Assembly: GCA_024402615.1 (NCBI GenBank)
Contig: JAKSTK010000002.1
Location: forward strand, 1-56,325
Source: Treponema sp.
GTDB lineage: Bacteria; Spirochaetota; Spirochaetia; Treponematales; Treponemataceae
DNA length: 56,325 bases
Direction: 5' to 3'
A program made the translations under genes and the position numbers. Positions within the stretch are counted from its first letter, which is position 1; each line of letters begins with the position of its first letter. The notes under the pieces are model-generated. The model saw only the letters and a program-made list of their open reading frames with translations, was not told the origin of the DNA and made no database searches. This document shows positions 7,123 to 17,914 of the stretch, piece after piece.

Positions 7123-10100
7123 TTAATCTGTAATTGATTTAACTGCTTCTTCCAGATTAACCTTATTACATTCTTCTGTAATTTCTACAACGGTTCCGAA
7201 TCTTAAGTAGTAAAGATAACATCTTATTTTAGCAGCAGAATCAATATTCCTGATTTGAGCGATTGCCTGTCTGTAACAAGTCAGCTGCTGGTAGTAAATT
7301 TCAGGTTCAATCTTCTGGTTTGTTTTGTAATCAACTATTGAATATGAACCATCAGCTTCCTGAAATACAAGGTCAATAATACCGTTGATAATTTTTCCTG
7401 CTACAGCACTTTTGAATTCGTATTCAGTTTTTCGCCAGGTTGCTGCCTCTGCCTGTTTACCTAAATCTGTTTGCATAAAGCTTTCTGACATTTCTGAACA
7501 GATTTTCAAGATACTGTTCAATTTACTCTGATTATTTTCCAAACCAGCAATATTCTTAGCAGAAATTTCTGGTATTTCGGCTTTCATTTTTGCTTCCATA
7601 AAGGCATGGGCAATTGTACCAAAATCTGAGAATTTAAATCTTGGTTCCTGTTCTTCACCATTACTTTTTTTAGGAATTGTAGAAATTACAATGTCATTAA
7701 TTTCTTTGTATGGAGTTCCTGGTTCAGCTTCCATCTGCTGTTTTTTTCCAGATTCTTCATCTTCTTTATGAAGTTTACTTGGCGAAACATGAATATTTTC
7801 TGGTTCATTGCAGGTAACAATTTCTAAATCTGGATTATCAAATTGATCAGAAAGCTCCATGGCAAAAGCAATTTTTTCTGAAATTGTATTTTTTCTTCCT
7901 CCTGCAACTTCAGTGTCCTGTTTTGGCTGAGGAGGAATCATTTCTATATCAAATGGAGCTGGATTTTCTTCATTGCTGTCTGGCTGATAGTAGAAGTTTA
8001 CGGTTGGTTCAAGAATCTGGAAAATCTGTTCTGCAACACCGGAACCTCCTATTCCCCATTTTGCATATGCGTCGTCATGCCGTTTATATTTACCATTTGT
8101 AATGTAAATTTCTTTTTTTGCACGGGTGATTGCAACATAAACCAGACGGCGTAATTCTGCAGCCGCTTTTTTTGTTTCGTCATCTCTGGCAGAGGCATAG
8201 AAGTAGTTCTTGTTTTTAATTCCAGAATAAGGTGGAGTATTAATTGAAAGTCCAAAATCTTTACTGTAATAAACTGCACTGGTGTTAGTAGAACGGTTAC
8301 TGCGTTTGTGAGTGTTCGGAATAAATACAACGTCATATTCCAAACCTTTACTTTTGTGGATTGAAAGAATATGAACACCTTTGCTGGTTTCCATTGGAAT
8401 GTCCATATCCTGCAATTTTTCAGAATCTTTTTTATAAATTTCTGTACCGTCAACAAAGTCTGCAAGGCTGCTGTTATCTTCGTCAGCTTTGCGGGCAAGT
8501 TCAAACAAAAGGTCATACATCTTGCCGTACATTTCTACTGTATGATTCCATATTGTTTCATAACGGTAACCTGCTTCGTACCAGAGTTTTGTAATTAATG
8601 CTGCTATAGTTGAGTCTTTAATTTCATTACAGAATGCTTTGTAATACTCTCTGGCTTTTTTATACCGTAGGGCGCTTTCTTCTTCCAGAATGAGATCAAT
8701 TTCTTCGGAGAAAGTTTCTTTCTTGAGCTTAAGAATCTGATTTGTTTCATCATTAGAAAGATTTACAAAAGGAGAACGGAGAACTTGAGCATAAGATATT
8801 GTTTCGTTTGGATAAGTACACAAGCGTAGATATGCAATAATATCGTTTACGGGACCATCTGAGAAAAAGCCTGTAATAAGCTCTGTGTTGTATGGAATAC
8901 CATAACGCAGGAAAGTCCTCTCAAAAACCGGTTGAAGAGTATAGGAACGCAGTAAAATTGCAATTTCTGAAGGATCCTGACCATTATCAATGAGAGATTT
9001 TATTTTTCTGGCAATCCAGACAATTTCTGCGTTTTCATTTCCATATTCCATAGAAGCAGGAACTTGATTTTCATCATATAAACCAAAATGAATTTTTGGT
9101 GCATAACATTTTTCAAAGGTTTCGGGATCTTCCAATTCTGCCTGTGCAGTTTCAGAAAGAGTTGCATTTGTATACACAGCTTCAAATTCCGCTGCCTTTT
9201 CCCGATTTTTTTCTGTATGGAAAATAGAAGGGCGATCTAAAGCATCTGGATTTTTTTCTGTAGGATAAGGTTCTCCACCGAAGAAAGTGTTAAAACAGGC
9301 GATAAGTCCCTGATTTGAACGGAAGTTGTTCGACATGTTTAATTGACCGGCAGGAAACATATTCCAAAGATTACGGAAAACCGCTACATCGGCACCGCGG
9401 AAGCGATAAATACTTTGTTTTTCATCACCAACGAAAAAGAGTTTATTTGGGATAAGCTCATCTACTTCAGGAACAGATTTTTCATTTCTTTCCATTTTTT
9501 CTGCCAGAAGGAAAAGCATATCTTTCTGTATTGTATTGTTATCCTGAAACTCATCAATCATGATTGCTTTGAATTTTGTTTTTTCAGCCTGTCTGATTTC
9601 CGGATGCATGATGAGAGTTTCTACAGCCATACTGGAAATATCGCTGAAGGTCAGGATTCCGGAAGTTCTTTTGAAGTGATTTACCATCTTCTGGAATTCT
9701 TCCATAAGTGGTAGAAGTTCAAGTGTTAGTTTTTGTCCATGAATGAAGTTTACAATTGATGGCAGAACAGTATCGCAGATTGGCTCTCTCATGGTTTTTA
9801 ATGGAACAGTCATTCCCTGATGAGCAGCATTACAGCCGTTCTGTTTAATTTTACAGAGGCTACTGAGTTCCAGAGTAAATTCTGCAAGTTTTTCTGCGTT
9901 ACCGTTAATGATATCTTCCATAGTCAGCGAAGGGGCAACAGGAAGTTTTTCTCCCTCAATATATTCAGCGAGAGTTTTCATAAATACAGAAGAGCGGTTA
10001 CCATCAAAATCATTGAAAGAAGAAACAATGCCTTCCAGATTTTTGGAGATGTTATCTGCAGTTTCTGTATACAGGTCCAGCATAAAAGCCTGTTGTTTTT

Positions 10101-10638
10101 TCAACTGAGCTCTAAAATCAATTTCCTTTGCGATTGTACTATTTTTAAGAATAGGGTCTACAAATAACTGACGGGCAATTGTTGTATAATCCCGAGTATC
10201 CATAAATGTCTTAATTGCAATGTTATCTCTGTGTTCGAGAATAAAAGGTAAAGCTTTCTGGAAAATCTGATTATAAACTTCGTCATCATCCTGTGTGAAA
10301 TCTGGAGAAACTCCGAAGTAAAGAGCACCTGCTTTTGCAACAGAAGCACAATAACTGTCCAAGGTTTTAATATTTGCACGGAAGAAGTTGCTTGCCTGAT
10401 CAGGAGCAAATTCCTGAAGTTTCTTGTAGATTCTGTCTGACATTTCGGTTGTAGCTTTCTTTGTGAAAGTCAGGGTGAGAATCTCATCAACCTTATAGCC
10501 TTTACTCTGAATCAAATCAAGGAATCTTCCTGCCAGTACAGTAGTCTTTCCTGAACCTGCACCGGCACTAACAACAGCGTTTTTATCGATTTTTACAGCT
10601 GCTAACTGTTCTTCATTAAAATTAATTGTATTACTCAT
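7123..10638 (-). CDS. addA: ATP-dependent helicase/nuclease subunit A (AddA type)
   Basis: This 1171-residue UvrD-family helicase-nuclease processes DNA double-strand ends for homologous recombination. Visible motifs are Walker A AGAGSGKT at 25-32, motif II DEFQDNN (about 370), GDEKQSIYRFRGAD (about 408), the HKSKGLEYDVVF segment (about 765), motif VI RRLVYVAITRAKKE (about 830), and a C-terminal RecB-type nuclease motif, GIIDLVF followed by YSIVDYKTNQ (about 1095-1115). Length and domain order match AddA. The AddB-like partner lies directly upstream with a 15-bp gap, so the two are co-transcribed. Confidence 0.9.
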   Translation of the reverse strand: MSNTINFNEEQLAAVKIDKNAVVSAGAGSGKTTVLAGRFLDLIQSKGYKVDEILTLTFTKKATTEMSDRIYKKLQEFAPDQASNFFRANIKTLDSYCASVAKAGALYFGVSPDFTQDDDEVYNQIFQKALPFILEHRDNIAIKTFMDTRDYTTIARQLFVDPILKNSTIAKEIDFRAQLKKQQAFMLDLYTETADNISKNLEGIVSSFNDFDGNRSSVFMKTLAEYIEGEKLPVAPSLTMEDIINGNAEKLAEFTLELSSLCKIKQNGCNAAHQGMTVPLKTMREPICDTVLPSIVNFIHGQKLTLELLPLMEEFQKMVNHFKRTSGILTFSDISSMAVETLIMHPEIRQAEKTKFKAIMIDEFQDNNTIQKDMLFLLAEKMERNEKSVPEVDELIPNKLFFVGDEKQSIYRFRGADVAVFRNLWNMFPAGQLNMSNNFRSNQGLIACFNTFFGGEPYPTEKNPDALDRPSIFHTEKNREKAAEFEAVYTNATLSETAQAELEDPETFEKCYAPKIHFGLYDENQVPASMEYGNENAEIVWIARKIKSLIDNGQDPSEIAILLRSYTLQPVFERTFLRYGIPYNTELITGFFSDGPVNDIIAYLRLCTYPNETISYAQVLRSPFVNLSNDETNQILKLKKETFSEEIDLILEEESALRYKKAREYYKAFCNEIKDSTIAALITKLWYEAGYRYETIWNHTVEMYGKMYDLLFELARKADEDNSSLADFVDGTEIYKKDSEKLQDMDIPMETSKGVHILSIHKSKGLEYDVVFIPNTHKRSNRSTNTSAVYYSKDFGLSINTPPYSGIKNKNYFYASARDDETKKAAAELRRLVYVAITRAKKEIYITNGKYKRHDDAYAKWGIGGSGVAEQIFQILEPTVNFYYQPDSNEENPAPFDIEMIPPQPKQDTEVAGGRKNTISEKIAFAMELSDQFDNPDLEIVTCNEPENIHVSPSKLHKEDEESGKKQQMEAEPGTPYKEINDIVISTIPKKSNGEEQEPRFKFSDFGTIAHAFMEAKMKAEIPEISAKNIAGLENNQSKLNSILKICSEMSESFMQTDLGKQAEAATWRKTEYEFKSAVAGKIINGIIDLVFQEADGSYSIVDYKTNQKIEPEIYYQQLTCYRQAIAQIRNIDSAAKIRCYLYYLRFGTVVEITEECNKVNLEEAVKSITD

Positions 10639-10653
10639 ATATGGTACCGGTTC

Positions 10654-13479
10654 CTATTCTTTTCTACTTACATTGAAAGTTTTTCTACAGATAGATTTAT
10701 AATCACAGCCTGCACAACTGGAGAAATTCTGAACATTCTGGTTCAGGTTCAAATCCCCGGTTTTGATTTTTTGAATAAAGTAATCTATACAATCCAGCAG
10801 TTTTTCTACTGTTGGTTCAAAAGCTTCTACTGTGCATAATTCATCTTCTTTGTAACCGCATCTTTCAGCCAATGTTTCTCCAAACACAGGATAGCATTCG
10901 CCTTCACTAACATCATAGAAACATGCATTTCGCACAGGGATTTTCTTTTCTTTATTGTTTCTGAGAAGATAAACATACATTGGAATCTGAAAATCAGGCA
11001 GATCCTGTTCTTCCAAAGGTTGAATAGAAGGAACTGCAGGTGCTGGTTCTTCAGTTGAATCTTCTTCTACATAGAAATTTTTTGAAGGAATAGCATTTGC
11101 TGTAGACTTAAAATCTACAAGAATGTAATCATCCTTTAACGGAGACTTTAAGAGACAGTCAATTCTTCCTGTTGCCGTATAGCCTTTTTCTTCATTTTCG
11201 TACGAGAAACTTGATTCATTCATGGCAACTGTACAGCCGTCAAAAATCTTAGAGAAATTGTGAATTGATTCGGTAATTGTTTTTACCAGAGAAGTTTTTG
11301 TAGTTTCCAGCAGCTGTTTTGTAAGGTAACTGTTATAGTAATGATTATCACGGTATGAAATTGCTTCATCAATTGAATTATTGAGAATAGAAAGATATGG
11401 TTCTTCCAGAGTTTTTTCACCGGTATGAATCACAAGATTTTCTGCTTTTAATTTATTACAGTAAATTTCAAAAAGCTTGTGATAAAGATTTCCCATTGCC
11501 CATTTGTCTACCAGCTTAGCCGCATTATCTTCCTGATTGAGCCCAATAACACTTTTGTATAACCACAAACGAGGACAATCAAAAAAGTTTTTTAATTGAG
11601 TTGTTGAAATTTTAGGATTTTCCTGATTAAGAAGAGCTTTTACAATCTCAGAATCAGAAACTTCAATTTCTTCTTCCTTAAGGTTAATCTGGTTTTTCCA
11701 ATTTTCAAAACCTTTTGTCTGAATTGAAGTTAATTTTTGAGGGAAGGTTTCATTTTCAAGAAGAGCTCGTTTTTCTTCCTGGAAAATATTTTTTCCAATT
11801 ACTTCTTCTTCAGAAAATTTGCGTTTTTTGCTGTCAATTAAAGACACTTCAGTAAGAGAACTGGAAGTCTGAGCATATCCCGTAAAAGTTTTATTGGCAG
11901 CAGTAAAGTAAGCTGGTTTTGCAAGGCTGTTCATTGTATATAATTGAATGAACTGCTGGGAAGCATTGCTTTCTCCAGAGCCAAGAATTTTACGGCGTTT
12001 GTCTTCCCTTAGGAATTTCAGCTGTTCGTAAATAACAGAAGTTCCCTTCTGGCTGGAATCAATTACAATCTGCAGATTAAAAGGAGCAGCTGCCGCAAGT
12101 TTATACGGATAAAGCTGCACTCCGGTTTTCTGTGACTGTGCAAGATACTGTGTTCCATCGAGGATTTTATTAAAAAACTTCAAAGGATTTGAAACAGAAA
12201 AATTATATTTTTTCTGTAATTCAATAAGTTCTGTAAGTCCTGTAATACAACGGCTGAGAATTAAGTCTGAACCTTCAGAGCATTCTTCCATATTGAAGAA
12301 AGTGTTTCTGAAAACAAAATATTTCTCGCGGAGAGAATCAAAATCTTCTGCATTAGCAATATCGTTAATACACTTTCTGAGCATATTAAACATTCGGATA
12401 ATTCGTTCTTCAGACGGATTTTCTGCAAAAGATTTTTCCCATACATTAATTTTTTTATTGTTGTAAGTAAAACTGCAAATACAATGATTTTTGCGACCAA
12501 AGCTTAAAAGCTGCTGAATTACTTCTTTATCACCCCAGGGAAGTGCACCATTTAACAGAAGATTTCTTACAGAGTCATATCCAAAATCCGAATTAATACA
12601 TTCGATTATCTGAGTAAACAGAGAACCAGCGCCAAAAGAGGTGAGTGGTTTTGAATACTTCATTACATGTGGAATTTGATTAATTGTAAGTTCTCTGTCC
12701 AGGTAAGCACCATAGGAATCCATATCAGGAACACTTATGGCCATATCCTGCCAGCTGATTCCATCGTTATGAAAATCCCACAATTTTCCAGCAACATTTT
12801 TTAATTCTGTGCGGGAATTGTTGAAGAATAAAACATCAGGTTTTTCTTCATTACATTCTGGAACATTGATTACTGTAATATCAGGAGTGTTTTTGAGAAT
12901 TTTTTCATATTCAAAATAATCAGAAAGAATTTCAGGAAAGAAAATTACATAATGATTTCCATCTGGTTCAAAAGGTGGTGTTTCCCATGCAGGATCAAAG
13001 AAATTATGATCATTAAGGAAATCGTTATAAGCATCGTAAATGCACTGTAAATCCTTATCTTCTTCATCAGGTTCACTGTTTGATTTATCAAAATAATTTT
13101 TCCACAAAGACAGACTTGGTAAAAGGCTTTCTATATAATCAGCAAAAACACCAGAATTGTAAGAATATTCGGGCAGGATAATTCCTTTAAGAAATGATGT
13201 GTCTTTGTTTTTTTCCATCAAGGTGGTAGCAAAAACTTTTCTTAAGATAGAGGGAATGGAAGTTTTATTCTGTTTTTTGCTTTTAATTGAATTTCCCTTA
13301 AATGAGTCCCATGCAGTAAAGCGTTCCATTGCTACTGCTTTGGTTGTAGAGACGGTGATGAATTTTTCTGCCCACAGTTGAGCAGCAGTCTGGGTAGGGA
13401 ATACAAAAATTGTATTTGGATCAGAAATATTTTCTTCTAGAGTTTTAAAAATTAAATTGTTGTTGATAAAATTATCCAT
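10654..13479 (-). CDS. addB: AddB/RexB-like subunit with Fe-S PD-(D/E)XK nuclease
   Basis: This 941-residue partner of AddA has a C-terminal nuclease with an iron-sulfur staple typical of AddB: one Cys before the domain (FFDCPRLWLYKS, about residue 637) and a terminal C-x2-C-x5-C (FSSCAGCDYKSIC), with catalytic YILVDFKST between them. The N-terminal helicase-like half is very divergent. At the Walker A position there is FVFPTQTAAQLWAEKF without GxGKT, so nucleotide binding is probably lost, as in RexB-like proteins. It is shorter than Bacillus AddB (about 1160). Assignment rests on context and the Fe-S nuclease; the helicase half alone would not identify it. Confidence 0.8.
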   Translation of the reverse strand: MDNFINNNLIFKTLEENISDPNTIFVFPTQTAAQLWAEKFITVSTTKAVAMERFTAWDSFKGNSIKSKKQNKTSIPSILRKVFATTLMEKNKDTSFLKGIILPEYSYNSGVFADYIESLLPSLSLWKNYFDKSNSEPDEEDKDLQCIYDAYNDFLNDHNFFDPAWETPPFEPDGNHYVIFFPEILSDYFEYEKILKNTPDITVINVPECNEEKPDVLFFNNSRTELKNVAGKLWDFHNDGISWQDMAISVPDMDSYGAYLDRELTINQIPHVMKYSKPLTSFGAGSLFTQIIECINSDFGYDSVRNLLLNGALPWGDKEVIQQLLSFGRKNHCICSFTYNNKKINVWEKSFAENPSEERIIRMFNMLRKCINDIANAEDFDSLREKYFVFRNTFFNMEECSEGSDLILSRCITGLTELIELQKKYNFSVSNPLKFFNKILDGTQYLAQSQKTGVQLYPYKLAAAAPFNLQIVIDSSQKGTSVIYEQLKFLREDKRRKILGSGESNASQQFIQLYTMNSLAKPAYFTAANKTFTGYAQTSSSLTEVSLIDSKKRKFSEEEVIGKNIFQEEKRALLENETFPQKLTSIQTKGFENWKNQINLKEEEIEVSDSEIVKALLNQENPKISTTQLKNFFDCPRLWLYKSVIGLNQEDNAAKLVDKWAMGNLYHKLFEIYCNKLKAENLVIHTGEKTLEEPYLSILNNSIDEAISYRDNHYYNSYLTKQLLETTKTSLVKTITESIHNFSKIFDGCTVAMNESSFSYENEEKGYTATGRIDCLLKSPLKDDYILVDFKSTANAIPSKNFYVEEDSTEEPAPAVPSIQPLEEQDLPDFQIPMYVYLLRNNKEKKIPVRNACFYDVSEGECYPVFGETLAERCGYKEDELCTVEAFEPTVEKLLDCIDYFIQKIKTGDLNLNQNVQNFSSCAGCDYKSICRKTFNVSRKE

Positions 13480-13673
13480 AAAAAATCCAGTGAAAAGTTT
13501 TTAACAATATAATAATAAATAATTTTAAATCAACTTTTTATATAAAAAAAGTAGAAAAAGAAAAATTTAATAAAATAATAACAAATATCATAATACCGTA
13601 AGAAATATCATTGATTGCAGAATAAATTATAAATTGGTAAAATACGACATATTTTTATAAATGGATTAAAAAA

Positions 13674-15080
13674 ATGGAAACAAAAAAAGCGAATATTTTA
13701 GGTACTGAACCTATCGGAAAACTTCTTGCCAAATTTGCAATTCCCGGCATTATTTCAATGGTTGTAAACTCCCTCTACAATATTGTAGACCAGATTTTTA
13801 TTGGACGAGGTGTAAATTATCTTGGTAATGGAGCAACTTCGGTTCTTTTTCCGATGGTAACACTTGCTATGGCTTTTTCACTTTTGTTCGGTGATGGAGC
13901 TGCTGCATTTTTAAGTTTAAAACTTGGCGAAAAAAAAGAAGAAGATGCTGCAAAAGGTGCAATGGCTGGTATTTATGGTTTTATGGGCTGTGGAATCGTT
14001 CTTGCTGTAATCTTCCTTATTTTTATTACTCCATTGTGCCGTATGTTCGGTGCATCTGATGCAATTCTTCCCTATGCAAAAGATTACGGAACTATTGTTT
14101 TACTTGGCCTTCCATTTTGTGCAATTTGTGCCGGTGGTGCAAGTATTATTCGTGCAGATGGAAATCCAAAGTTTAATATGATTGGTCTTTTTACAGGAAC
14201 AATTATTAATGTAATTTGTGATCCACTGTTTATTTTTGTTTTTCACTGGGGTGTAAAAGGGGCTGCTCTGGCTACAATTCTTGGACAGTTTGCAAATGCT
14301 CTTTTAAATATTTACTACTTCACACGGAAAATGAAGTCTGTAAAATTTAATAAAGAAGTTTGTAAAAAAGCATTGGGCTATATTGGAAAAGTTGCTCGTC
14401 TTGGTATTTCAAGCTTTATTAGTCAGATGGCTTTAGTTGCTGCAATTGCCGCAAGAAATAATGTTCTTCTGTATTATGGAGCACAGAGTAAGTTTGGTGC
14501 TGATATTCCACTTACAACTTTAGGAATTACAATGAAAACTTTCTCAATTATTATGAGTGTTGTAATTGGTCTTTCTGCTGGTGCTCAGCCAATTTTTGGT
14601 TATAACTATGGTTGCGGAAATTATGACCGCGTAAAGAAAACTTTTAAACTTGTAGCTGTTCTTAGTACTGCAATCTGTACCGTGGCATTCTTTATTGCTC
14701 AGGTTTTCCCATTACAGGTTATTCAGATTTTTGGTACAGAAAATGATCCTAACTACAATGAATTTGGAATTATGTGTATGAGAATCTTCCTTATGCTGAT
14801 TCCAACTACAGGTATTCAGATGATGAGTGGTATTTTCTTCCAGTCTTTGGGATATCCTCTTCAGGCAAGTATTCTGTCTCTTTCAAAGCAGGTAGTTTTC
14901 CAGATTCCAGTAACTCTTTTGCTTCCTGTATGGCTGGGAGTTGTTGGTATTCTTTGGGCAGGACCAGTTTCCGATGTTTTATCACTGGCTCTCACAATTA
15001 TCATGCTTGCGGCATACTGGAAAAAGATGTTTTCAAAACCTGTTCTTAATCCAGCAGCCAAAAGCGAAGTTTCTAAATAG
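13674..15080 (+). CDS. MATE-family multidrug/sodium antiporter
   Basis: This intact 468-residue MATE exporter has about 12 membrane segments. The family start (LGTEPIGKLLAKFAIPGIIS), IVDQIFIGRGV in TM1-2 and QPIFGYNYG at the start of the second half are present. The substrate cannot be told from sequence. The gene converges on the GH3 gene with only 2 bp between the stop codons and no terminator hairpin visible there. The start ATG has only a weak upstream GGA. TTGGTA (13634) and TATAAA (13656) with a 16-bp spacer could be its promoter, which would give a very short leader. Confidence 0.85.
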   Translation: METKKANILGTEPIGKLLAKFAIPGIISMVVNSLYNIVDQIFIGRGVNYLGNGATSVLFPMVTLAMAFSLLFGDGAAAFLSLKLGEKKEEDAAKGAMAGIYGFMGCGIVLAVIFLIFITPLCRMFGASDAILPYAKDYGTIVLLGLPFCAICAGGASIIRADGNPKFNMIGLFTGTIINVICDPLFIFVFHWGVKGAALATILGQFANALLNIYYFTRKMKSVKFNKEVCKKALGYIGKVARLGISSFISQMALVAAIAARNNVLLYYGAQSKFGADIPLTTLGITMKTFSIIMSVVIGLSAGAQPIFGYNYGCGNYDRVKKTFKLVAVLSTAICTVAFFIAQVFPLQVIQIFGTENDPNYNEFGIMCMRIFLMLIPTTGIQMMSGIFFQSLGYPLQASILSLSKQVVFQIPVTLLLPVWLGVVGILWAGPVSDVLSLALTIIMLAAYWKKMFSKPVLNPAAKSEVSK

Positions 15081-15082
15081 TA

Positions 15083-17854
15083 TTAGAGAAAAGAAGGTAT
15101 TTGATCGTTAAGGTATTCCAGCTTGATTGACTTTAATTTAAGTCCATTTGCTGCAACAAATAAGCGGCAAACGCAGAAGCGGGTACGGGCACAAATTTTC
15201 TGAGTAATTGTTACTTCCTTGCCGTTTGTTCCATTAAATACAAAGCTGGCAATTGGAATTCCCTGATAGAATAAAGTACATGGAAGCTGAGCAAGTTCTC
15301 CAAGCTCAGAACTTCCTGTCAAAGTTGCACTGTAAGTACCAGGTTCTGCAACATCCAGTGCAAGAATATAATTTGCATTTGCTTTACATTCCTGTTCAGT
15401 CAAATCAATTGTGGTTTCTCTTCCAACTTCAATAAAATCAATATCGTCCAGATTAATATCATCTGAATAAACTGGGCGGTTAATAATCTCAATTTCAGTA
15501 CCACATCCCATTTTGCGTTTCATTGCATCAAGTTTCATAATTTCATTACAAATATTGATTGCTGAACGCTGTAATTCGGCACGGGTAACTTTTCCTTCAG
15601 AAAGCGCCTGAAGTGTATTATCGCCACTGGCATTAGTTTTTCCGTCAGGACAGCACATATACAAATCGTTCTGTGCTTTAATCATTCCGGCAAAGTTCTT
15701 GTTGTCTGGTTCTACACCTTCTTCACTAATATTTGCCCACCAGTCTGTCATTACAATACCGTTAAAGCCCCAGTCTTTACGGAGAATTGTTGTATTTAAA
15801 TCGTAATTACCTGCTGTATAAATTCCATTTACAAGACCATAAGTTGTCATAACTGAATCTGCATAACCAGAGACAACTGCCATTTCAAAGCCTTTAAGAT
15901 AGATTTCTCTTAATGCTCTTTGAGAAACTACAGAATTATGAATATAACGGTTCATTTCCTGATTATTTCCACAGAAATGTTTGATTGTTCCTGTTGTTTC
16001 GTTATCTCTGAGTCCTTTAAGAATTGCAGTTCCAATAATTCCTGTAACAAAAGGATCTTCACTGAAGTATTCAAAATTGCGGCCATTTAATGGATGGCGG
16101 TGAATGTTCATTCCAGGTCCAAGAAGATTATCAACCTTACTTGCAATCATTTCTAATGCAGTAAATGAATAGAGTTTTGTAACTAATTCTTTATTATAGG
16201 TTGAAGCAAGCATTGTTCCGTTTGGTAAAGAGAAAGCTTTAATTCCGCAGTCTAAACGCATTCCAGAAGGACCATCATCACAACAACAGGTTGGAATACC
16301 AAAAGTATCACTTAATCGAGGGGAAACTCCACCGTAAGCACTGGCAGTTCCAGGAGTAACAAGACTACTTCCCATTCCTTCGCCTCGGATAATACAGCTT
16401 AAATCTTCATCGGTAAGTTGCGCTACAAAATCTTCAATTGAAGCTTTATTTTCATATACATCTTTCAATTTAATGTTTTCAGTCTTAACCTGAGGAATTT
16501 CTGCAGGGATTCTTTCACTACGGCGTTTCTGCTGTGAAACAGTTACAGTTGGAACTGCTTCCATAGAAATTGAACCATCTGCATTCTGATGCATTCTTTC
16601 GAATTTCTTAACAGGTGCCATTGCTTCTTCACATTCTTTAAGAACAAGCAGTTTTCCAAGGTTAAAAGAAAGGGCAGTTTTTGTATTTCTGATTGAGTTA
16701 CCTGCAAAAACTTTGTATTTCCCTTCTTCTAAAAGGAAACAATTTGGTTTACCTGTTACTCCTGAATCATCATATGAAGCAAAAGAATAATATGGGATTT
16801 CAAAATCAAGGATTTCATTTTCGCCTGCTTTAAGCAGTTTTGTTTTCTGGAATTCTACAAGTACTTTTTCTGCCTTTCCTAATTTTCCTGTTGGAGCAGA
16901 AACATAAACCTGTACAATTTCTTTTCCTTCTGATTTTCCTGTATTTGTAACTTTTACTGAAATTTTTACTTTCTGGGTAGTTTCATCATTTGAGGAAGAA
17001 AGAATTTCAGATTCAAAAGCAGTATAAGTTAATCCAAATCCAAAAGGATAACGAACTTTATCTTTTGCGAAAGTTTCAAAATAACGGTAGCCAACAAAAA
17101 TATCTTCGCAATAATCGTTGCCAGATTCTCCGCGGAACCATTTATCACTTGGATAATCAGAAATATTATATGCAATTGTGTCTGTAAGTTTTCCAGAAGC
17201 AGGAATCTTGCCGGTAAGAACATCTGCAGTTCCAAGTCCACCGACCATACCACCCTGCCAGACATACATTACAGCTTCCGGTTTAACTTCATCTACAAAA
17301 GACATATCAATGATATTTCCAACATTTAAAAGAACAATCATTGATTTAAAGCCTTTACGAACTTTTTTGAGCATAGCAAGCTCTTCCGGACTTAAAAGAT
17401 AAGAACCTTCAGAAGAAGAGTTATCTTTGTCTTCTCCCGCAGTACGACCAATAATACAAACTGCAATTTCAGATTCCTTTGCTGCTTCAGAAACAATTTC
17501 GTCTGTTAATGGCATTTCATCCTGCGACCAGCGTTCTTTTCCCCAGCCAAGTCCTTCATCATAAGGATGAGTTTTTTCCCATTCTGTATAAATTTCCTGA
17601 AGTTTCTTATTGATTGTAACTTTACCTGATTCTTCTAAACCTTCTACAAGATTATAAACCTTGGCAACATTTACTTTACCGCCAGAACCAGTTCCACTTT
17701 TATAGTATGAACTTTGAATTCTACCGAAAATTGAAATTTTTGATCCTTCTTTTAATGGAAGAAGATTATTTTTATTTTCAAGAAGTACGCAGCCTTCTGC
17801 AATTGCCTGTCTTGCAGTTTCAAGGTACTGGTTCCAGTCTAAAGTTTTTTTCAT
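15083..17854 (-). CDS. Permuted glycoside hydrolase family 3 (beta-glucosidase-like)
   Basis: This 923-residue GH3 enzyme probably cleaves beta-glucosides or related oligosaccharides in the cytoplasm; I see no signal peptide. The domain order is reversed relative to standard GH3. The (alpha/beta)6 domain comes first (about 15-270), followed by a fibronectin-III-like domain (about 290-400). The TIM-barrel domain lies after residue about 470, with CDDGPSGMR, KHFCGNNQE and the catalytic nucleophile Asp in GIVMTDWWAN (about residue 704). A C-terminal part (about 800-923) may be carbohydrate-binding. The same permutation is known from Ruminococcus albus beta-glucosidase. It stands alone between convergent MATE and the EAL gene; an AGGGG ribosome binding site precedes the ATG. 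Confidence 0.88.
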   Translation of the reverse strand: MKKTLDWNQYLETARQAIAEGCVLLENKNNLLPLKEGSKISIFGRIQSSYYKSGTGSGGKVNVAKVYNLVEGLEESGKVTINKKLQEIYTEWEKTHPYDEGLGWGKERWSQDEMPLTDEIVSEAAKESEIAVCIIGRTAGEDKDNSSSEGSYLLSPEELAMLKKVRKGFKSMIVLLNVGNIIDMSFVDEVKPEAVMYVWQGGMVGGLGTADVLTGKIPASGKLTDTIAYNISDYPSDKWFRGESGNDYCEDIFVGYRYFETFAKDKVRYPFGFGLTYTAFESEILSSSNDETTQKVKISVKVTNTGKSEGKEIVQVYVSAPTGKLGKAEKVLVEFQKTKLLKAGENEILDFEIPYYSFASYDDSGVTGKPNCFLLEEGKYKVFAGNSIRNTKTALSFNLGKLLVLKECEEAMAPVKKFERMHQNADGSISMEAVPTVTVSQQKRRSERIPAEIPQVKTENIKLKDVYENKASIEDFVAQLTDEDLSCIIRGEGMGSSLVTPGTASAYGGVSPRLSDTFGIPTCCCDDGPSGMRLDCGIKAFSLPNGTMLASTYNKELVTKLYSFTALEMIASKVDNLLGPGMNIHRHPLNGRNFEYFSEDPFVTGIIGTAILKGLRDNETTGTIKHFCGNNQEMNRYIHNSVVSQRALREIYLKGFEMAVVSGYADSVMTTYGLVNGIYTAGNYDLNTTILRKDWGFNGIVMTDWWANISEEGVEPDNKNFAGMIKAQNDLYMCCPDGKTNASGDNTLQALSEGKVTRAELQRSAINICNEIMKLDAMKRKMGCGTEIEIINRPVYSDDINLDDIDFIEVGRETTIDLTEQECKANANYILALDVAEPGTYSATLTGSSELGELAQLPCTLFYQGIPIASFVFNGTNGKEVTITQKICARTRFCVCRLFVAANGLKLKSIKLEYLNDQIPSFL

Positions 17855-17914
17855 AAGAAAACCCCTGAGAGTAAATTAAAATTTGATGATTAATGAATTA
17901 TAAGAGAAGGAAGA

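Noticed and set aside
8049-8516. Open frame of 155 codons overlapping addA in another frame
   Set aside because: It lies inside the conserved helicase region of addA; composition follows the shifted codons.
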